A stretch of DNA of 64,000 bases, taken from NCBI GenBank assembly GCA_973895155.1, contig OZ316896.1, positions 19,034,001 to 19,098,000 on the forward strand, in the 5' to 3' direction. Numbering within the stretch: the stretch's first letter is position 1; the number at the start of each line of letters is the position of its first letter. The stretch is from Marsupella aquatica (lineage: Eukaryota > Marchantiophyta). Shown one piece after another: positions 11,601 through 22,952 of this stretch. A program made the position numbers and the translations under genes. A model generated the notes under the pieces. The model was not told the DNA's origin. It made no database searches and saw only the letters and a list, made by a program, of their open reading frames with translations.

Positions 11601-12692
11601 GTTACTATCTTGCCTTACGATTTCTACGTCTCAGACCACATCTCCCTCGGATTGTGGATATTAGTTGATTGAAAACTGTCCTTGGACTACAATCTCCATC
11701 GATTGTTACGAGTAGCGATTTAATCTTGGTTATGGCCCCTCGACACTTGCCTAGCAGTGGACTGCAATTTGCTCTATGTATGTCTTTACCTATTGATAGA
11801 AGCCAGAGAGGGACTCCTTGGAAATTTGCTTGGCATCAGAGACAGTCCACTTTTCGAAAAGGGGAATTATTGGGTATATTGTTTTAGCATCTCCTGGTGC
11901 GGTGAAGTTTGAGGTGTTTCAAACTTGTCGTAGACCATAGAAGAAGACCCCTAAACTCGAGCAGCTTTTTGTAACATAGTCCTCATTCAGACCTTTGTTT
12001 CCTTTCAGGACTCACTGCAAAGATCATGGAAGGGACGAAGACAATGGGCGATGTTTATGCTGCGTTTGTTGAGTTCAGTAATGTATTGGCATCTAAGGTA
12101 TATTGTGCTGCTTAATTCCTGGATCGAGTTCGATCTATTTGTCGATAGTTCCATCTGTACCAAAGAAGGAGCTATGCTTGAAAGCGGGTTTCACAGTTGG
12201 TGTTGGAACTGCAGATTGATCAGGCCGACCCTTCAGCAGAGCTAACACAAAAATATCTACAAGACATTCGGGAGGCTTGCAAAAGTCACTTCCTAGTCAC
12301 TTCAAAAAGGTTTGCACCACTTCGGACCTAGTGAATGTTACGGACATGAACTGTTTATGCCTTGCTGTTTTTAAATTCCACGAGCCATCCCAACGGCAGT
12401 GTTGGATATGAGTTTACGGATTTTTCTGTGTTGTTCGCAGGACTTCGTTTTCAATTGAAAGCAAGAGAGGGCACGAAATATGCCTGGTGAGTTTTACCGA
12501 GAAAGCTCTGGGTCGTTTTATAAGTAGGAGATATTTGGGTATGTGATGTAAGGCAGTACCTTGCTAGGTGTCCTGGCAGATAGAAGCGTACGAATTGTTT
12601 GAATCAGCTTCTAAGGCTATTTATTGTTTGTTCAACAGGTTTTGGCGCTCTTATTTTTGACATTGGCCATGGTGCTGATTGTGTTTCGATGA
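8700..12692 (+). CDS. SQS: Squalene synthase (farnesyl-diphosphate farnesyltransferase), 13 exons
   Basis: This enzyme joins two farnesyl diphosphates through presqualene diphosphate to squalene using NADPH, the first committed step of sterol synthesis, at the ER membrane. Exons: 8700-8894, 9292-9334, 9543-9632, 9776-9851, 10088-10157, 10342-10485, 10680-10784, 10996-11142, 11483-11558, 12009-12097, 12197-12309, 12441-12486, 12639-12692. All introns are GT..AG and the sum is 1,248 bp, giving 415 aa, the usual size. Visible features are the plant-like start [13 protein letters not shown], the aspartate motifs DTVED (77-81) and DYLED (213-217), [19 protein letters not shown], and a C-terminal hydrophobic anchor ([16 protein letters not shown]). 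ATG 8700 is chosen because plant homologues start at the same place. No break was seen. Confidence 0.96.
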
Positions 12693-14375
12693 ACAATAAA
12701 GGATACCTGACCGACGAATCTGCTGCCATAAGTTATTCCTTGCCTCTGAACGTATGATGACGATTTGTTTTTTCTCTCGGACCAACTCAGCCCCCAGAGG
12801 CAAGCCTCCTGTGCATATGAGGGCGATGGTCTGTCAAGCATTTGTAAATTGTTTGGGGTGGTTTATTTGTACTTGCGTGGATGACCGAAGGACGTTCCCA
12901 TATTGGCTATGGCTATCTCTAGTGAATTATCACCCTGATGATTCTCTTCCTGAAGTAGATGGGATAGGAGGAAAGTAGTATTGGGGCATTTAATTCGTAA
13001 TTCGTCTTCGAAATTATAGTGTTCCGCCTCAGTTCAGTGCCATCAGCAAACGTCCAAATCTAGGATAGATGTTCTTTGAATTAGTGTGTATTCACCAGAG
13101 TTACAGAAAGCTAGGAAGTCATCGCGATGTGCGCTTCAAACCTCTGGACTATTGAGAATGTTCGTAAGGAATCTAGCGCGTTAAAAAAAATTGTGGACAA
13201 CGCACTTTCTACTCTGTAAAGCTGCACGTTATCCCTTTTCCTTGTATATGAGAAGATGAATACCTGTCTGGGCCATTGCATGCTGAGGTCAACATTGAAG
13301 TACATTTTCGCCACAAACAGAGAGCCCTGAGGTTTCTGTGCAAGAAGTTTCTCAACATCGCTTGAGGTGTTTACTGTAAATGACAGAGATTCACGGTATG
13401 AAGGATTCAGTTTAGTCGAGGCTTCTTTTATGTAATTCTTGATCTACTAGATCAAAGAATGTATGATACCACTCGACACTGAATTTGAACACCCCGCGAG
13501 ATTTCTTCTATCTTAATTTATGATATGTGGAGCACTGAATTTGAACAAGGTTTAGGTTCGGTTTTAAGGCTAGTTCCTTTCGATGAAGGCTGCACGGCAT
13601 GAAATATGTTAGTAGTGAATATCTTAACACCTAAATGAATGTTCATTTTTCATGAGCTGAAGTCTGGCAGATTTCTATTTTTGGTTAAACTTGGACATAT
13701 ACGTTCATGTTTGCTTGACATCCCCGCTCTTTCAGGAAGCGCTTTTGATTCTAATAAGAGTCTGAAATTGTCGGGTCGTGAGGAATGTGTGATTTACAGC
13801 TTTGTAAGTTGAGGGCAGGGACGTGAGGGAGGGAGAGCACTGCAAGGGAGGGCGGGACCGGGAGGACAAGTGTGCACGGTGAGGCGGGGGCAGCCATGGG
13901 AGGGAGGGTGAGGGAGGGAGGGTGAGGGAGGGAGATTGAGAGAAAGGGGTGGTGGGGGGCGGACAAACAGAAAATTGTCTCCCTCCACCTAGTGTTGCTT
14001 CACCTGCCTATCCATGTGATGCCTTTGGCGTCATTGCTTGTGTTGCTCTCATTTTTGGAACATGATCACAATGACTGCATAGTGCTCTTTTGGAACATGG
14101 TCAGAATGACTGCATAGTAACGATGACAAATGTTGAATGCATGGTCATCTGATTAGTTATAGACATAACCTCCCTATTCTTTCCATAGTGAAACGCTTAT
14201 TCCACAGCCCCTCTAATAGAGAGATCTGTAAGTGTTAAAAGCACCATGCGGCTTGTGACACCATTTGACCAATGGCTGAGTATCTGGTTTATCACACCAT
14301 TTGACCAGTGATGGAATGTGATGCTTCAATCTGTACCTCATAATCATTGTGATATGGTTATACTAGCTCAATACC
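12693..14375. other. Spacer downstream of squalene synthase with a G-rich patch
   Basis: No gene was recognised. Positions 13805-13965 form a G-rich, GGGAGGGTGAGGGAGG-type low-complexity stretch. AATAAA occurs at 12695 immediately after the squalene synthase stop and is probably too close to act as its polyadenylation signal. The rest is unremarkable. Confidence 0.45.
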
Positions 14376-14384
14376 TGTGCGTTG

Positions 14385-14865
14385 CACAAAAGATGTCGTG
14401 TCACCCAAGATGTTATTAAAACCCCGGTTAAGACAAAAAGATGTTGTGTCGCCCAAGATGTCATTAAAAAAATATGCACTGTCGCCCAAGATGTCGTTAA
14501 GATTTTGTGTTGCCCAAGATGCCATTAAGGAAAAAAGGTGTGGTGTCGCCCAAGGTGTCGTTAAGAAATAAAATGTCGTATCGCCAAAGATGTCCTGAAG
14601 AAAACTAATGTCGTGTCGCCCAAGGTGCCATTAAGAAAAAAGATATCGTGTCACCCAAGATGTAGTTAAGAAAAAAATATTGTGGCACCCAAGATGTACT
14701 TAAGAAAAATATGTGGCACGACATGACATTACGTGGCACCCAAGATGTTGTTTATAAAAAAGATGTTGTGTCACCCAAAATGTCGTTAATAAAAAAGATG
14801 TTGTGGCACCCAAGATGTTGTTAAGAGAATAGTTGTCGTTAAGACAAAAGTTGCACAAAAGATGG
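14385..14865. repeat. Minisatellite A, about 35-45 bp units
   Basis: Degenerate head-to-tail units have the core AAGATGTCGTGTCGCCCAAG followed by ATGTCGTTAAGAAAAA, with roughly a dozen copies. The array begins right after GTGCGTTGCACAAAAGATG near 14371-14395 and ends at TTGCACAAAAGATGGTGTGG, so a TTGCACAAAAGATG sequence borders both ends. The open frames across it are repeat translations. Confidence 0.8.
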
Positions 14866-15560
14866 TGTGGTGAGAAAAAGTAGTTGAAGTGAGAAAAAGA
14901 TGTCAAGGGAGAGGAAAGATGTCGAGGTGAGAAAACAATGTCAAGGCGAGGAGAAGATGTCAAGGTGAACAAAGATGTTGATGAGAAAAAGAGATGTCAA
15001 GCTGAGAAAAAGAAGAGCAAAAAATATGTCAAGGAGAGAAAAGATGGCAATGTGAGAAAAATATGTGGAGATAAGGGAAAGATGTTGTGGGGAGATAAAA
15101 ATGTGAAAGTGAGGAAAAGGTCCGATGTCAAGGTGAAAACAAATGTCAATTCAATGAGAAAAAGAGATGTTGAGGTGAGGCAAAGAAGTCAAGGTGAAAA
15201 AAAGATGTCCAAGAGAGCAAACATGGAAAGGTGAGAAAAAGATGTAAAGATGAGGAAAAAATGTTGAGGAGAGAAAAGATGTTGAGGGTGAGGGAAAGAT
15301 GTTGTGGTGAGAGAAAGATGGTAAGGTGAGAAAAAGATAAGATGTCGATGTGAGAAAAGATGTGAAGGTGAGGAAAAGATGTCAAGTCAAATGATAAAAC
15401 ATATGGAGGAGAGAAACAAAAAATCAAGGACCTAAAAGATATCGAGTCAGATGAGAAAATATATGGAGGAAAGAAACAAAATCAAGGACCTAAAAGATGT
15501 CGAGGATGAGAAAAAAATTGTCTTGGTGAGATAAAGATGTAAATGTGAGGCGAGATGAGA
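14866..15560. repeat. Minisatellite B, about 20 bp units
   Basis: It directly continues minisatellite A but with a shorter unit, roughly GATGTCAAGGTGAGAAAAA, repeated some thirty times with many changes. The two arrays share the AAAGATGT step, so B may have grown out of A. An 8-bp hairpin, AGTTGTTG / CAACAACT at 15565-15590, lies just past its end. Confidence 0.8.
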
Positions 15561-15590
15561 TTAGAGTTGTTGTGGTGGTGTTCAACAACT

Positions 15591-17560
15591 CATGCATTTG
15601 CACATAGAAATTGGAGACGCGAGATAATGGTCACTGTAGCATAGAGTCCAAGCACAACCGAATGATACCAAAAAATTTGTTTTAAAACTTTTTTAGAGAA
15701 AATATTGTATACATTCTATTTATACTCAAGTTTTACCAAAACTCTAAGGGTAATATCCAATTCTTTAAAACTCAATTTTAATAATTAGTTTTTAATTAAT
15801 ATTCAATAAATTTGTTATCTTTGTCAAGTTTGGGGGTAGGCTAGGGGTGGCTTGGTTAGCTTGGGCAGAGGTAATTGAGATTAATAGGAGTATGGATGGA
15901 TCCAGCGGTTGCAAAAAAAAATAATTTCAAGTAAGGGCTAAGATTTGTTCCCATTTTTTCTTGAGTTTGTAAATGTACCCTTTCTAGAGTAAATGGTATT
16001 ATAGTGACTTATAGTGCACTCAATATTGTTTTCTTGGGTATCTATGATGGTACAGTCAGGTTTCTCCTTGATACTCCTGCATACAATTGAGTTAGTTTCA
16101 TTCTTGTCTTTTGTCTCACCATTTGATTCCCTTTTGTGTGAAAAACTTTACTGTACTTTTGGCCCACTCTATATTTAATTCGTTTTTGGTTTTATCCCTT
16201 GTGTCTATTGATTACCTTTTTTGTTGGCACTGCATTTTTGAATGATGACCACGGGGAAAAAGCCGCAACAGTGTATTATAGTTTAGGATGTGAGTTATAA
16301 GATCGTTAATAATGGCAGGACAATCATACTGCTCCTCTTGTGATATGGTTACTTGTGAGTTCTAAAATTAATTATGGCAGGACTATTATTGCACTCAGGT
16401 ACACAATTATCTGCGACCTTCAGAATTGCTCAAAACGTGCATTTGAGGACTGATGCAACTCGTTGAGGGACTAAACAAGCATCAGGGCGAATCGAAATCT
16501 TCACATCATCAATTTACATATCATAATGGTGAACATTGGATTTGAGTCATTTATACAATCATAAATTATGGGGATGAGCAAGAATGGTACACTCACAATG
16601 TGTCTCATATGGTGGTATTCCTGAGGCAGAGCATAGTTGGCCTGTTTGTGCACACATAAACCAAAGTACCCTTAATGTTTACCAATGGTTCTGTGCTGTG
16701 TCACTTGCCTATCCAACGATTAATACGTGCAAACCGTACTTTTCTTCGCTTAAACTGTTGGTATCGTATTACGGGGTCATGGAGGGACGCTATTTGGAGG
16801 ATTTTCACACCTAAGGATGAGTATGTTTGATTCCGCTCCCGGAAGTGTACTTTTTGATCAAGTCTACCGACTGGGCTCTCCGTTTTTGATAAAGTCCAAG
16901 GGACTGGTCCTACCATCTACAACTCATGCCCACCGGGTGAGTGCTGTCACCACCCCCCTCTCATGGGCAAGCATACAAACGTTTACAATAAGGTTTGAAC
17001 ACTAGTGACAAGGGCAAATGTTTCCACAACGAAACCGACCACATGCACTAGGGGAGGAAAACAAACAACACAAGCAACAACAAGTGACACAAAATATTGG
17101 AACCTCAAGCCAAATCCATATCTCTTGGTGTTTCCCGTAACACATGCAAGGACAACCCGGCCTCTTGCCGTTTGCCCAACTCCTGCCTCCCTGGGACAAG
17201 TGCTACGTTCTCTACCTCACTACTCTGGCTTGAACTTCACCTAATCGGTGCGCTACTCACAAAAGCTACTCAAAAGCATCAAAGCACTATGATGAGTTCC
17301 CCCTGGATAGCCCTCCTCCTCCTGATCATGAAGCACTCAACCGCTCTTGAAACGGACATCGGACGACCAAGTTATGGTCGTTTCAGTATCCCGTAAACCC
17401 AATTTCATCGGGCCCTAACTTACTCATCCTGGCTCCGTTTGAGGAGTGCCGCCTCTTGTTGGAATCAGCTCCGCGAGCTCTTTCCAACAAGCCCATGAGT
17501 GCATCCTTCAAAAAAGTTTCAAAATCCAGAGGTCGTACGACAGGTCCGTACGGCTACCCT
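15591..17560. other. Spacer with a duplicated fragment, no gene recognised
   Basis: The region is AT-rich up to about 16900 and then of balanced composition. Positions 16608-16700 recur at 18648-18740. Between 16900 and 17560 the C-rich sequence resembles degraded retrotransposon DNA, but no protein motif or LTR pair could be shown. Confidence 0.35.
16608..16700. repeat. Copy 1 of a ~92-bp direct repeat
   Basis: The segment from GGTGGTATTCCTGAGGCAGA to TGGTTCTGTGCTG recurs at 18648-18740 with a few substitutions and one inserted G. The two copies lie about 2,040 bp apart in the same direction and enclose minisatellite C. Confidence 0.8.
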
Positions 17561-17569
17561 AGTCTTCAT

Positions 17570-17963
17570 CCTCTTCACTCACGGTGCCATGGCTTGAGCC
17601 CCGTGAGTTGGTCTCTTCATCAGTCCTCCTCCTCCTCACTCACGGTGCCCTGACTTGAGCCCCGTGAGTTGGTCTCCTCATCAATCCTCCTCCTCCTCAC
17701 TCACGGTGCCCTGACTTGAGCCCCGTGAGTTGGTCTCCTCATCAATCCTCCTCCTCCTCACTCACGGTGCCCTGACTTGAGCCCCGTGAGTTGGTCTCCT
17801 CATCAATCCTCCTCCTCACTCACGGTGCCCTGACTTGAGCCCCGTGAGTTGGTCTCCTCATCAATCCTCCTCCTCACTCACGGTGCCTTGGCTTGAGCCC
17901 CGTGAGTTGGTCTCCTCATCAGTCCTCCTCCTCCTCACTCACGGTGCCTTGGCTTGAGCCCCG
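17570..17963. repeat. Minisatellite C, ~58-61 bp units, each able to form a hairpin
   Basis: Seven head-to-tail units differ by one TCC step (58 or 61 bp). Each complete unit contains ACTCACGG and, about 15 bases later, its exact reverse complement CCGTGAGT. The final copy is cut short after GAGCCCCG. Translations across it are not considered genes. Confidence 0.9.
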
Positions 17964-19970
17964 ATCCTCCTGTTCGCCACCACCGGTTCGTTGTAAAAGG
18001 AGGGGGCCCCTTCTACGGTGGGAAAGGGAAAGAGAGCAAAAAAAACATGTGAGGACCACACAAAGGGTGAAGGGGAACACAAGTGTGGGAACCCCTTCCT
18101 TCTAAGGGCCCTCCCACCATCACTACTCCAAGATTGTCTAGTTTGCTGTTTTACGGGCGTTGAGGTCCCTCGAGATGTCACTGTTTGATATAGACCTAAA
18201 ATCAACTAGAGAACCTCATTTTCGCATGGGGCTCATTGAGGGCTTCAAAATGAATCCAAACATGACCATGTTTGGAATAGTACTAGTGCAGCAACGTTTG
18301 TTTTAAGTTTCAACGTTTTCTATATTTTGGTCATTCTTCCCGTTTTGCGCCTTATGTGGAGCCTCCGACCAGCCCCCACCCCTCCAAGATGCCCACAGCA
18401 TGGCTCCAAGTCCTTGGGCTGCCTTGTGGCCTCCTTGTGCCCCCTCAATGGTTCCCTTGTCATACATCACCGCCCGACACCCCTCTCAACTTCGGCCTCC
18501 GGTTGTCGCATCCATTTATTAGAACTAACAAAAATTAAAAAATTTGAAAATCCAAACACTTTTACTACATCTACTTGTCTTTCTACTTATATATACAATT
18601 ATAAGTCATCACTAAGTTACTACCGGGTTTGGGGCCTTGTCACATGCTGGCAGTATTCCTGAGGCAGAGCATAGTTGACCTGTTTGTGGCACACATAAAT
18701 CAAAATACCCTTAATGTTTACCAATGGTTCTGTGCTGGCCATTTCGTGTAAATGGCCTCCCTTCCCTCTCCAGATATGCAGGTGGACATGCGGTCAACCT
18801 TAATCCGCAGTAATGGACTATTATTACTATATATAGCATGTTCATCCTGGAACATGCTTGAGTTTTTGTCTTGTAGTGATTTGAAAGGAAATAAAATATG
18901 AAAACATAACTAGAAGGATTGGTGCACAGTGACCAATGAAAAGTACAATCAAGGATGCTACCATGTGTGCACTTAATTCAATAAATGACATTCCAATAAA
19001 AACCATAAACTTAGGAAAGAAAGACATGAGGGGAACCTAACACACAATCAGAATTATTTCTCTCATTCATGAGAATGTTCAAGTGGTGGAACTGTTCATT
19101 TCATCTCTAATAAATCACAAACATTAAAATTTATAAGGGGGCTGCCAAAATAAGTTCAAAATACTTTAGAATCCTAAAAATTAAAGAGGTCCATAAATTA
19201 ATTTAAAATGTATATGATACACAGGTTGCCACTTGATATGGCACATTGAAATAAAAATATATGACAACAAAACTCTGAATAAGACAAAATCTGATAGATG
19301 GATTCACCATATAGCAGTTTCAATATATTATAGCATATAGAGCCTCCTGTAAGCCTCGGTGCATGCACCCATTGACATATGGTTGATGCTATATTGAACT
19401 GGAGCAGTGTCAGCCCTGAACTTTACTCTAGTTCCATCCCACTTTACGGGATCCCTGAATTGTACTGTAGTTCCATCCAGTTTGCGGGATAACTAATGAT
19501 TAAAATTTTAGTTCTGACATAAAACATGTCTTCATTGAGATCCTTATCAAAGCTACAAAAGATTTTTGTCATGTAAAATTAAGAATATTCTTGTATCCTA
19601 ATGACAGTGGTGTAAACACTGAGTTTTCAGTACATACTTTGACCCATGACAACTACAGTAACTTCCAATTTACTTCTTGAAATTAAAACAGAACGTTTTG
19701 CATAGGTTGTGTGAATATGGATGGTATATAGTAAGGTCCTCTAACATGTTTTTGGTGAGGCAACGTCCTCTAAAGAAGTGGGCTGACAAGTTCAAAGATT
19801 AGGAACGGTAACGTATGCAAATCAAACAGTGGAAACCGAAAGTCCTAAGGTGGGCCTAGATACCGTACTCACAGCAAAGTGTCTAGTCAGTAGCTTCGGA
19901 CCCCTGTTTGGGCCCTGCTGGTAATCACACATCAAAATGTGGCTGCATTCATTGATTGAAAGGAAAAAAC
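17964..19970. other. Spacer, no gene recognised
   Basis: It contains the second copy of the ~92-bp direct repeat (18648-18740) and an inverted motif, CATGTTCATCCTGGAACATG at 18837-18856, of which a near copy occurs at 45027-45046. The remainder is AT-rich with no supported coding exon. Confidence 0.4.
18648..18740. repeat. Copy 2 of a ~92-bp direct repeat
   Basis: This matches 16608-16700 in the same orientation. Similarity stops just after TTCTGTGCTG in both copies. Confidence 0.8.
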
Positions 19971-19975
19971 TAGGA

Positions 19976-20280
19976 TTATCACGGTATGGAGGGGTGTCTT
20001 ACGTCGTATATGTCATATTTTGATATGGAGGGGTGTCTTACATCGTATATGTCATATTTTGATGTGCAGTTACCGAGACAACTAGGATTATCACGGTATA
20101 TGTCATATTTTGATATGGAGGGGTGTCTTACATCGTATATGTCATATTTTGATGTGCAATTACCAAGACAACTAGGATTATCACGGTATGGAGGGGTGTC
20201 GTACATTGTATATGTCATATTTTGATGTGCAGTTAGTGAGACCCCTTTTGGGTGAGACCCCTTTTGGGCTGAGTCAACTG
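19976..20280. repeat. Composite tandem repeat (40-bp and 33-bp modules)
   Basis: A module TATGGAGGGGTGTCTTACAT followed by CGTATATGTCATATTTTGAT alternates with GTGCAGTTACCGAGACAACT followed by AGGATTATCACGG. The order is A A B (part of A) A B A. It is followed by a 16-bp direct repeat, TGAGACCCCTTTTGGG, twice from about 20235. The frames through the array are simple repeat translations. Confidence 0.85.
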
Positions 20281-20320
20281 CAGATAGCATTGAAGAAAGC
20301 GGGACCACTTGACTCCTAGA

Positions 20321-20772
20321 GACCTGCCAGAACATGAGAATCCAAACTGTTTACGGCATATCTCACCAGATGAGTTGCAGATCTGTATAAGAGTAGCAAT
20401 TGGGAAAAACCAACCATTAGGATTACGCGGAATTGCGGATGAGGCCTGGTGTGCACGGATGAGGCCTGGTGTGATAAATGAACTGTGTACTCCTGTCCTT
20501 CCATAAGGTCCAGCAAATAGTAGCCCCAACTGCCCAACTTTACCGGAATGTCCCGGTTCTCCGGTAGCGGTTCTCTGATGTGTGCAGGCTGCAGTTGAAT
20601 GGAATTTCTCCAAGAAAAAGCAGGGAGTTGTAAAACGAAGTGCACCCATCAGTTGAATCTTAGCGACATGCCAGAACATGAGAATCCAGACTGTTTTCGG
20701 GATATCGCCCCAGATGAGTTGACGCTCTTTACAATAGTAGCACTTGAGAAAACCAACGATTGGGAGGAATTG
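20321..20772. repeat. Duplicated ~95-105 bp segment, 344 bp apart
   Basis: Positions 20321-20415 and 20665-20772 share CCAGAACATGAGAATCCA, then AGATGAGTTG, AGTAGCA and AACCAACGATTGG-like blocks. On the + strand both copies read as a similar peptide (PEHENP.C.R.I.PDEL), which hints at a duplicated and decayed coding piece. No family was recognised. Confidence 0.6.
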
Positions 20773-21430
20773 TAACAAGCACCAGAGGCAATGGAGACAA
20801 TGACAAGAATACGATTGACAGATGCTTTGTGACAGGTGGATCGAGGAAAATGTGATCGAGGAACTAAACTATAGATTTGGATATCAACCATTCATAAAGA
20901 CAGACCACATGAGAAGACTAACTGTAACAAAGGGATGGAATGAAGGGAGTTCGGCCAAAAGGTAAACCAAATTCCACTCACGTTGTGCTTCGTTTTTATT
21001 GTTCTCACCAGAATGAGATTTGAATTTAGTTTGTCCTAACGAGATACACCGAATCTCCAGTCTTCACTAGCAAAATGGATCGTCCTGAATACGGGCAACC
21101 TTAATCCAAGACAGACAGAAATCCCATTACGTGCCATAAGAACTTTTGAGTTTCAGACTCGAGAAGTGCCTCAAAGCTTGCTATGACGAGTCTAAAGGAA
21201 GCCATCGATCAACCAGCTTCTTTCTATCTGGAAGCATGGTTCCTAAGCCTTACAAAGGAATACATTCAAATCGGGAATCAATTTGATTATCTCTACAATT
21301 CTGATTCCACGACTTGCTGGTTTCGGTACTTCTTGATACAATGCGGTGGGCATTTTGAGCCCGACCGGAAAGAAACAGATCCGGTACAAAAACGAAATCA
21401 ATCTTACACCCAAAATGACGCATCTTACAC

Positions 21431-21985
21431 CTGAAAATGTGGTCTCATCGACAGCAACTGCATGCAACACCTTCAGTTCGTCTACAATTTTTAAGTTTCC
21501 GTGAAAGCCTATCGCCGAACGCTCCACTGAATTGAAGCTGGAACCATACATTCCCATGCCTATCTTTGTAACCCTTAGCACAGTTGTGGAATTTACTGTG
21601 GCCCCAATCTCACCCGAACATCTTAACAGCCTGTGGGAATGAAATACAATGAAGTTGAAGAGTGTACAGTGTACAGCCACGAAGACAAGTCCTTACACTG
21701 AAAAGAAGCGAGTGATGAGGACGCCAGGCATTTACATTATGTTGCCTGCTAATCCTCTTCGGTTGACAAGAACGTCCACCTTTACTGTCAGTTCGACGCC
21801 GGTGTCTGATGCATTGTGGGAATCAATTGCCACTTCTTCCCCAGTGAGGTGAAGTGTGCTCTGTACACTTGGATCCCGTTCAAGACTCTCAAACAACTGC
21901 GCCGATCCTCAACGTTGAATGTAATTCATTGACAACTTGCCGGCGAAACAAGCCATCCTCAGGGAACGGAAGGATTGGTTAAACA
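21431..21985 (-). CDS. Candidate two-exon fragment of an unidentified gene
   Basis: Two minus-strand blocks look coding and splice in frame. The upper block, about 21985 down to 21736, reads ...FRRQVVNELHSTLRIGAQL...VQSTLHLTGEEVAID...GVELTVKVDVLVNRRG. After a 105-bp intron (GTAAAT..CACAG), exon 21630-21431 reads LLRCSGEIGATVNSTTVLRV... and ends at a GTGTAAG donor. A short last exon near 21091 is possible but unproven. The block lies just below the acid phosphatase stop on the same strand. I do not recognise the family. The alternating pattern suggests beta strands. The start and any upstream exon are unknown, and it may be a remnant. Confidence 0.35.
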
Positions 21986-22014
21986 CGCTAGAATCCAAAG
22001 TTTTGTAAATCGAT

Positions 22015-22894
22015 CTAAAATATATAATACATGGGGTTGGGGAGCTTGAAAGTTCTCGTCCCAGCAGCAAATCCTTCGAGGTCACTCCACTGGTCACCGA
22101 CGGACGTTCGTATCCGGTAGCCTTTCTTCTCTAGTGCAACTCTTCGGTTGGATTTGTACTCAACTGCTGTTTCATGTGCCTCCTCTGGTTGCCTGTCACA
22201 AGAAGCGACATTACAAGGTCATTCAGGTTGCTTGCCGAATGAATAACAGTTTAGTAGAAATTTATCTTAACTTGTTCGGATACGGCCATCCTTCCTTTAG
22301 AAATTGAGTGCTGATTTGCAACTGAAGGATCTAGAACTAGGCCCAGGTTGATACACGCAAGCGATTGAGCAGGTTTTACCTGAGGATTAGCTCAGCCCAC
22401 TCGTCATATCCGGCGATTCGGAGGTTTTTGCTAGTTGCCTCTCGGGCCTCCTCATCTCTCCCGGTGATGAAAATTATGGACCATCCGTTGCGTCGGAGCT
22501 CTTGGTATAACGATAGAACCGCTATCAGCGAAGGCTGCTCACTCTTTGACACGTACTGGTTGAATAGGGACTTCTGAAACTTCTCCACTCTGCATATTCA
22601 AAGTCCGTGTAGCACAGGATGTTAACAATTCTGACTGTCCAACGTGATAGACGTGTATACTACGTCACCACAAATTAGGTGTCCAAATGTTCCTCGACTC
22701 TAAAAGCGCTCGATTCAACACAGCTGATCTCCACGATCAAAAAAGCAGCTTCAAGCAAAAGCTTCTACTCGTATTTCATGGCTTGCAATTTGGCGGCATC
22801 ATGCTCACTAGACAATTATTCTCTGTATCGTGCACAGAATGAATGTCCAGAGTAAAAGCTTCCAAACACAAGTTTTGCACCGCAAATAGTGGAG

Positions 22895-22952
<58 letters not shown>

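Noticed and set aside
14938-15234. 98-residue Lys-rich open frame
   Set aside because: It is a translation of the GATGTCAAGGTGAGAAAAA minisatellite.
17570-17963. CRISPR-like regularly spaced repeats
   Set aside because: Units are contiguous with no unique spacers, and the DNA is plainly eukaryotic; it is a minisatellite.
16608-18740. LTR retrotransposon with 92-bp LTRs
   Set aside because: The repeats lack TG..CA ends, a primer-binding site or polypurine tract, and no retroviral-type protein motif lies between them.
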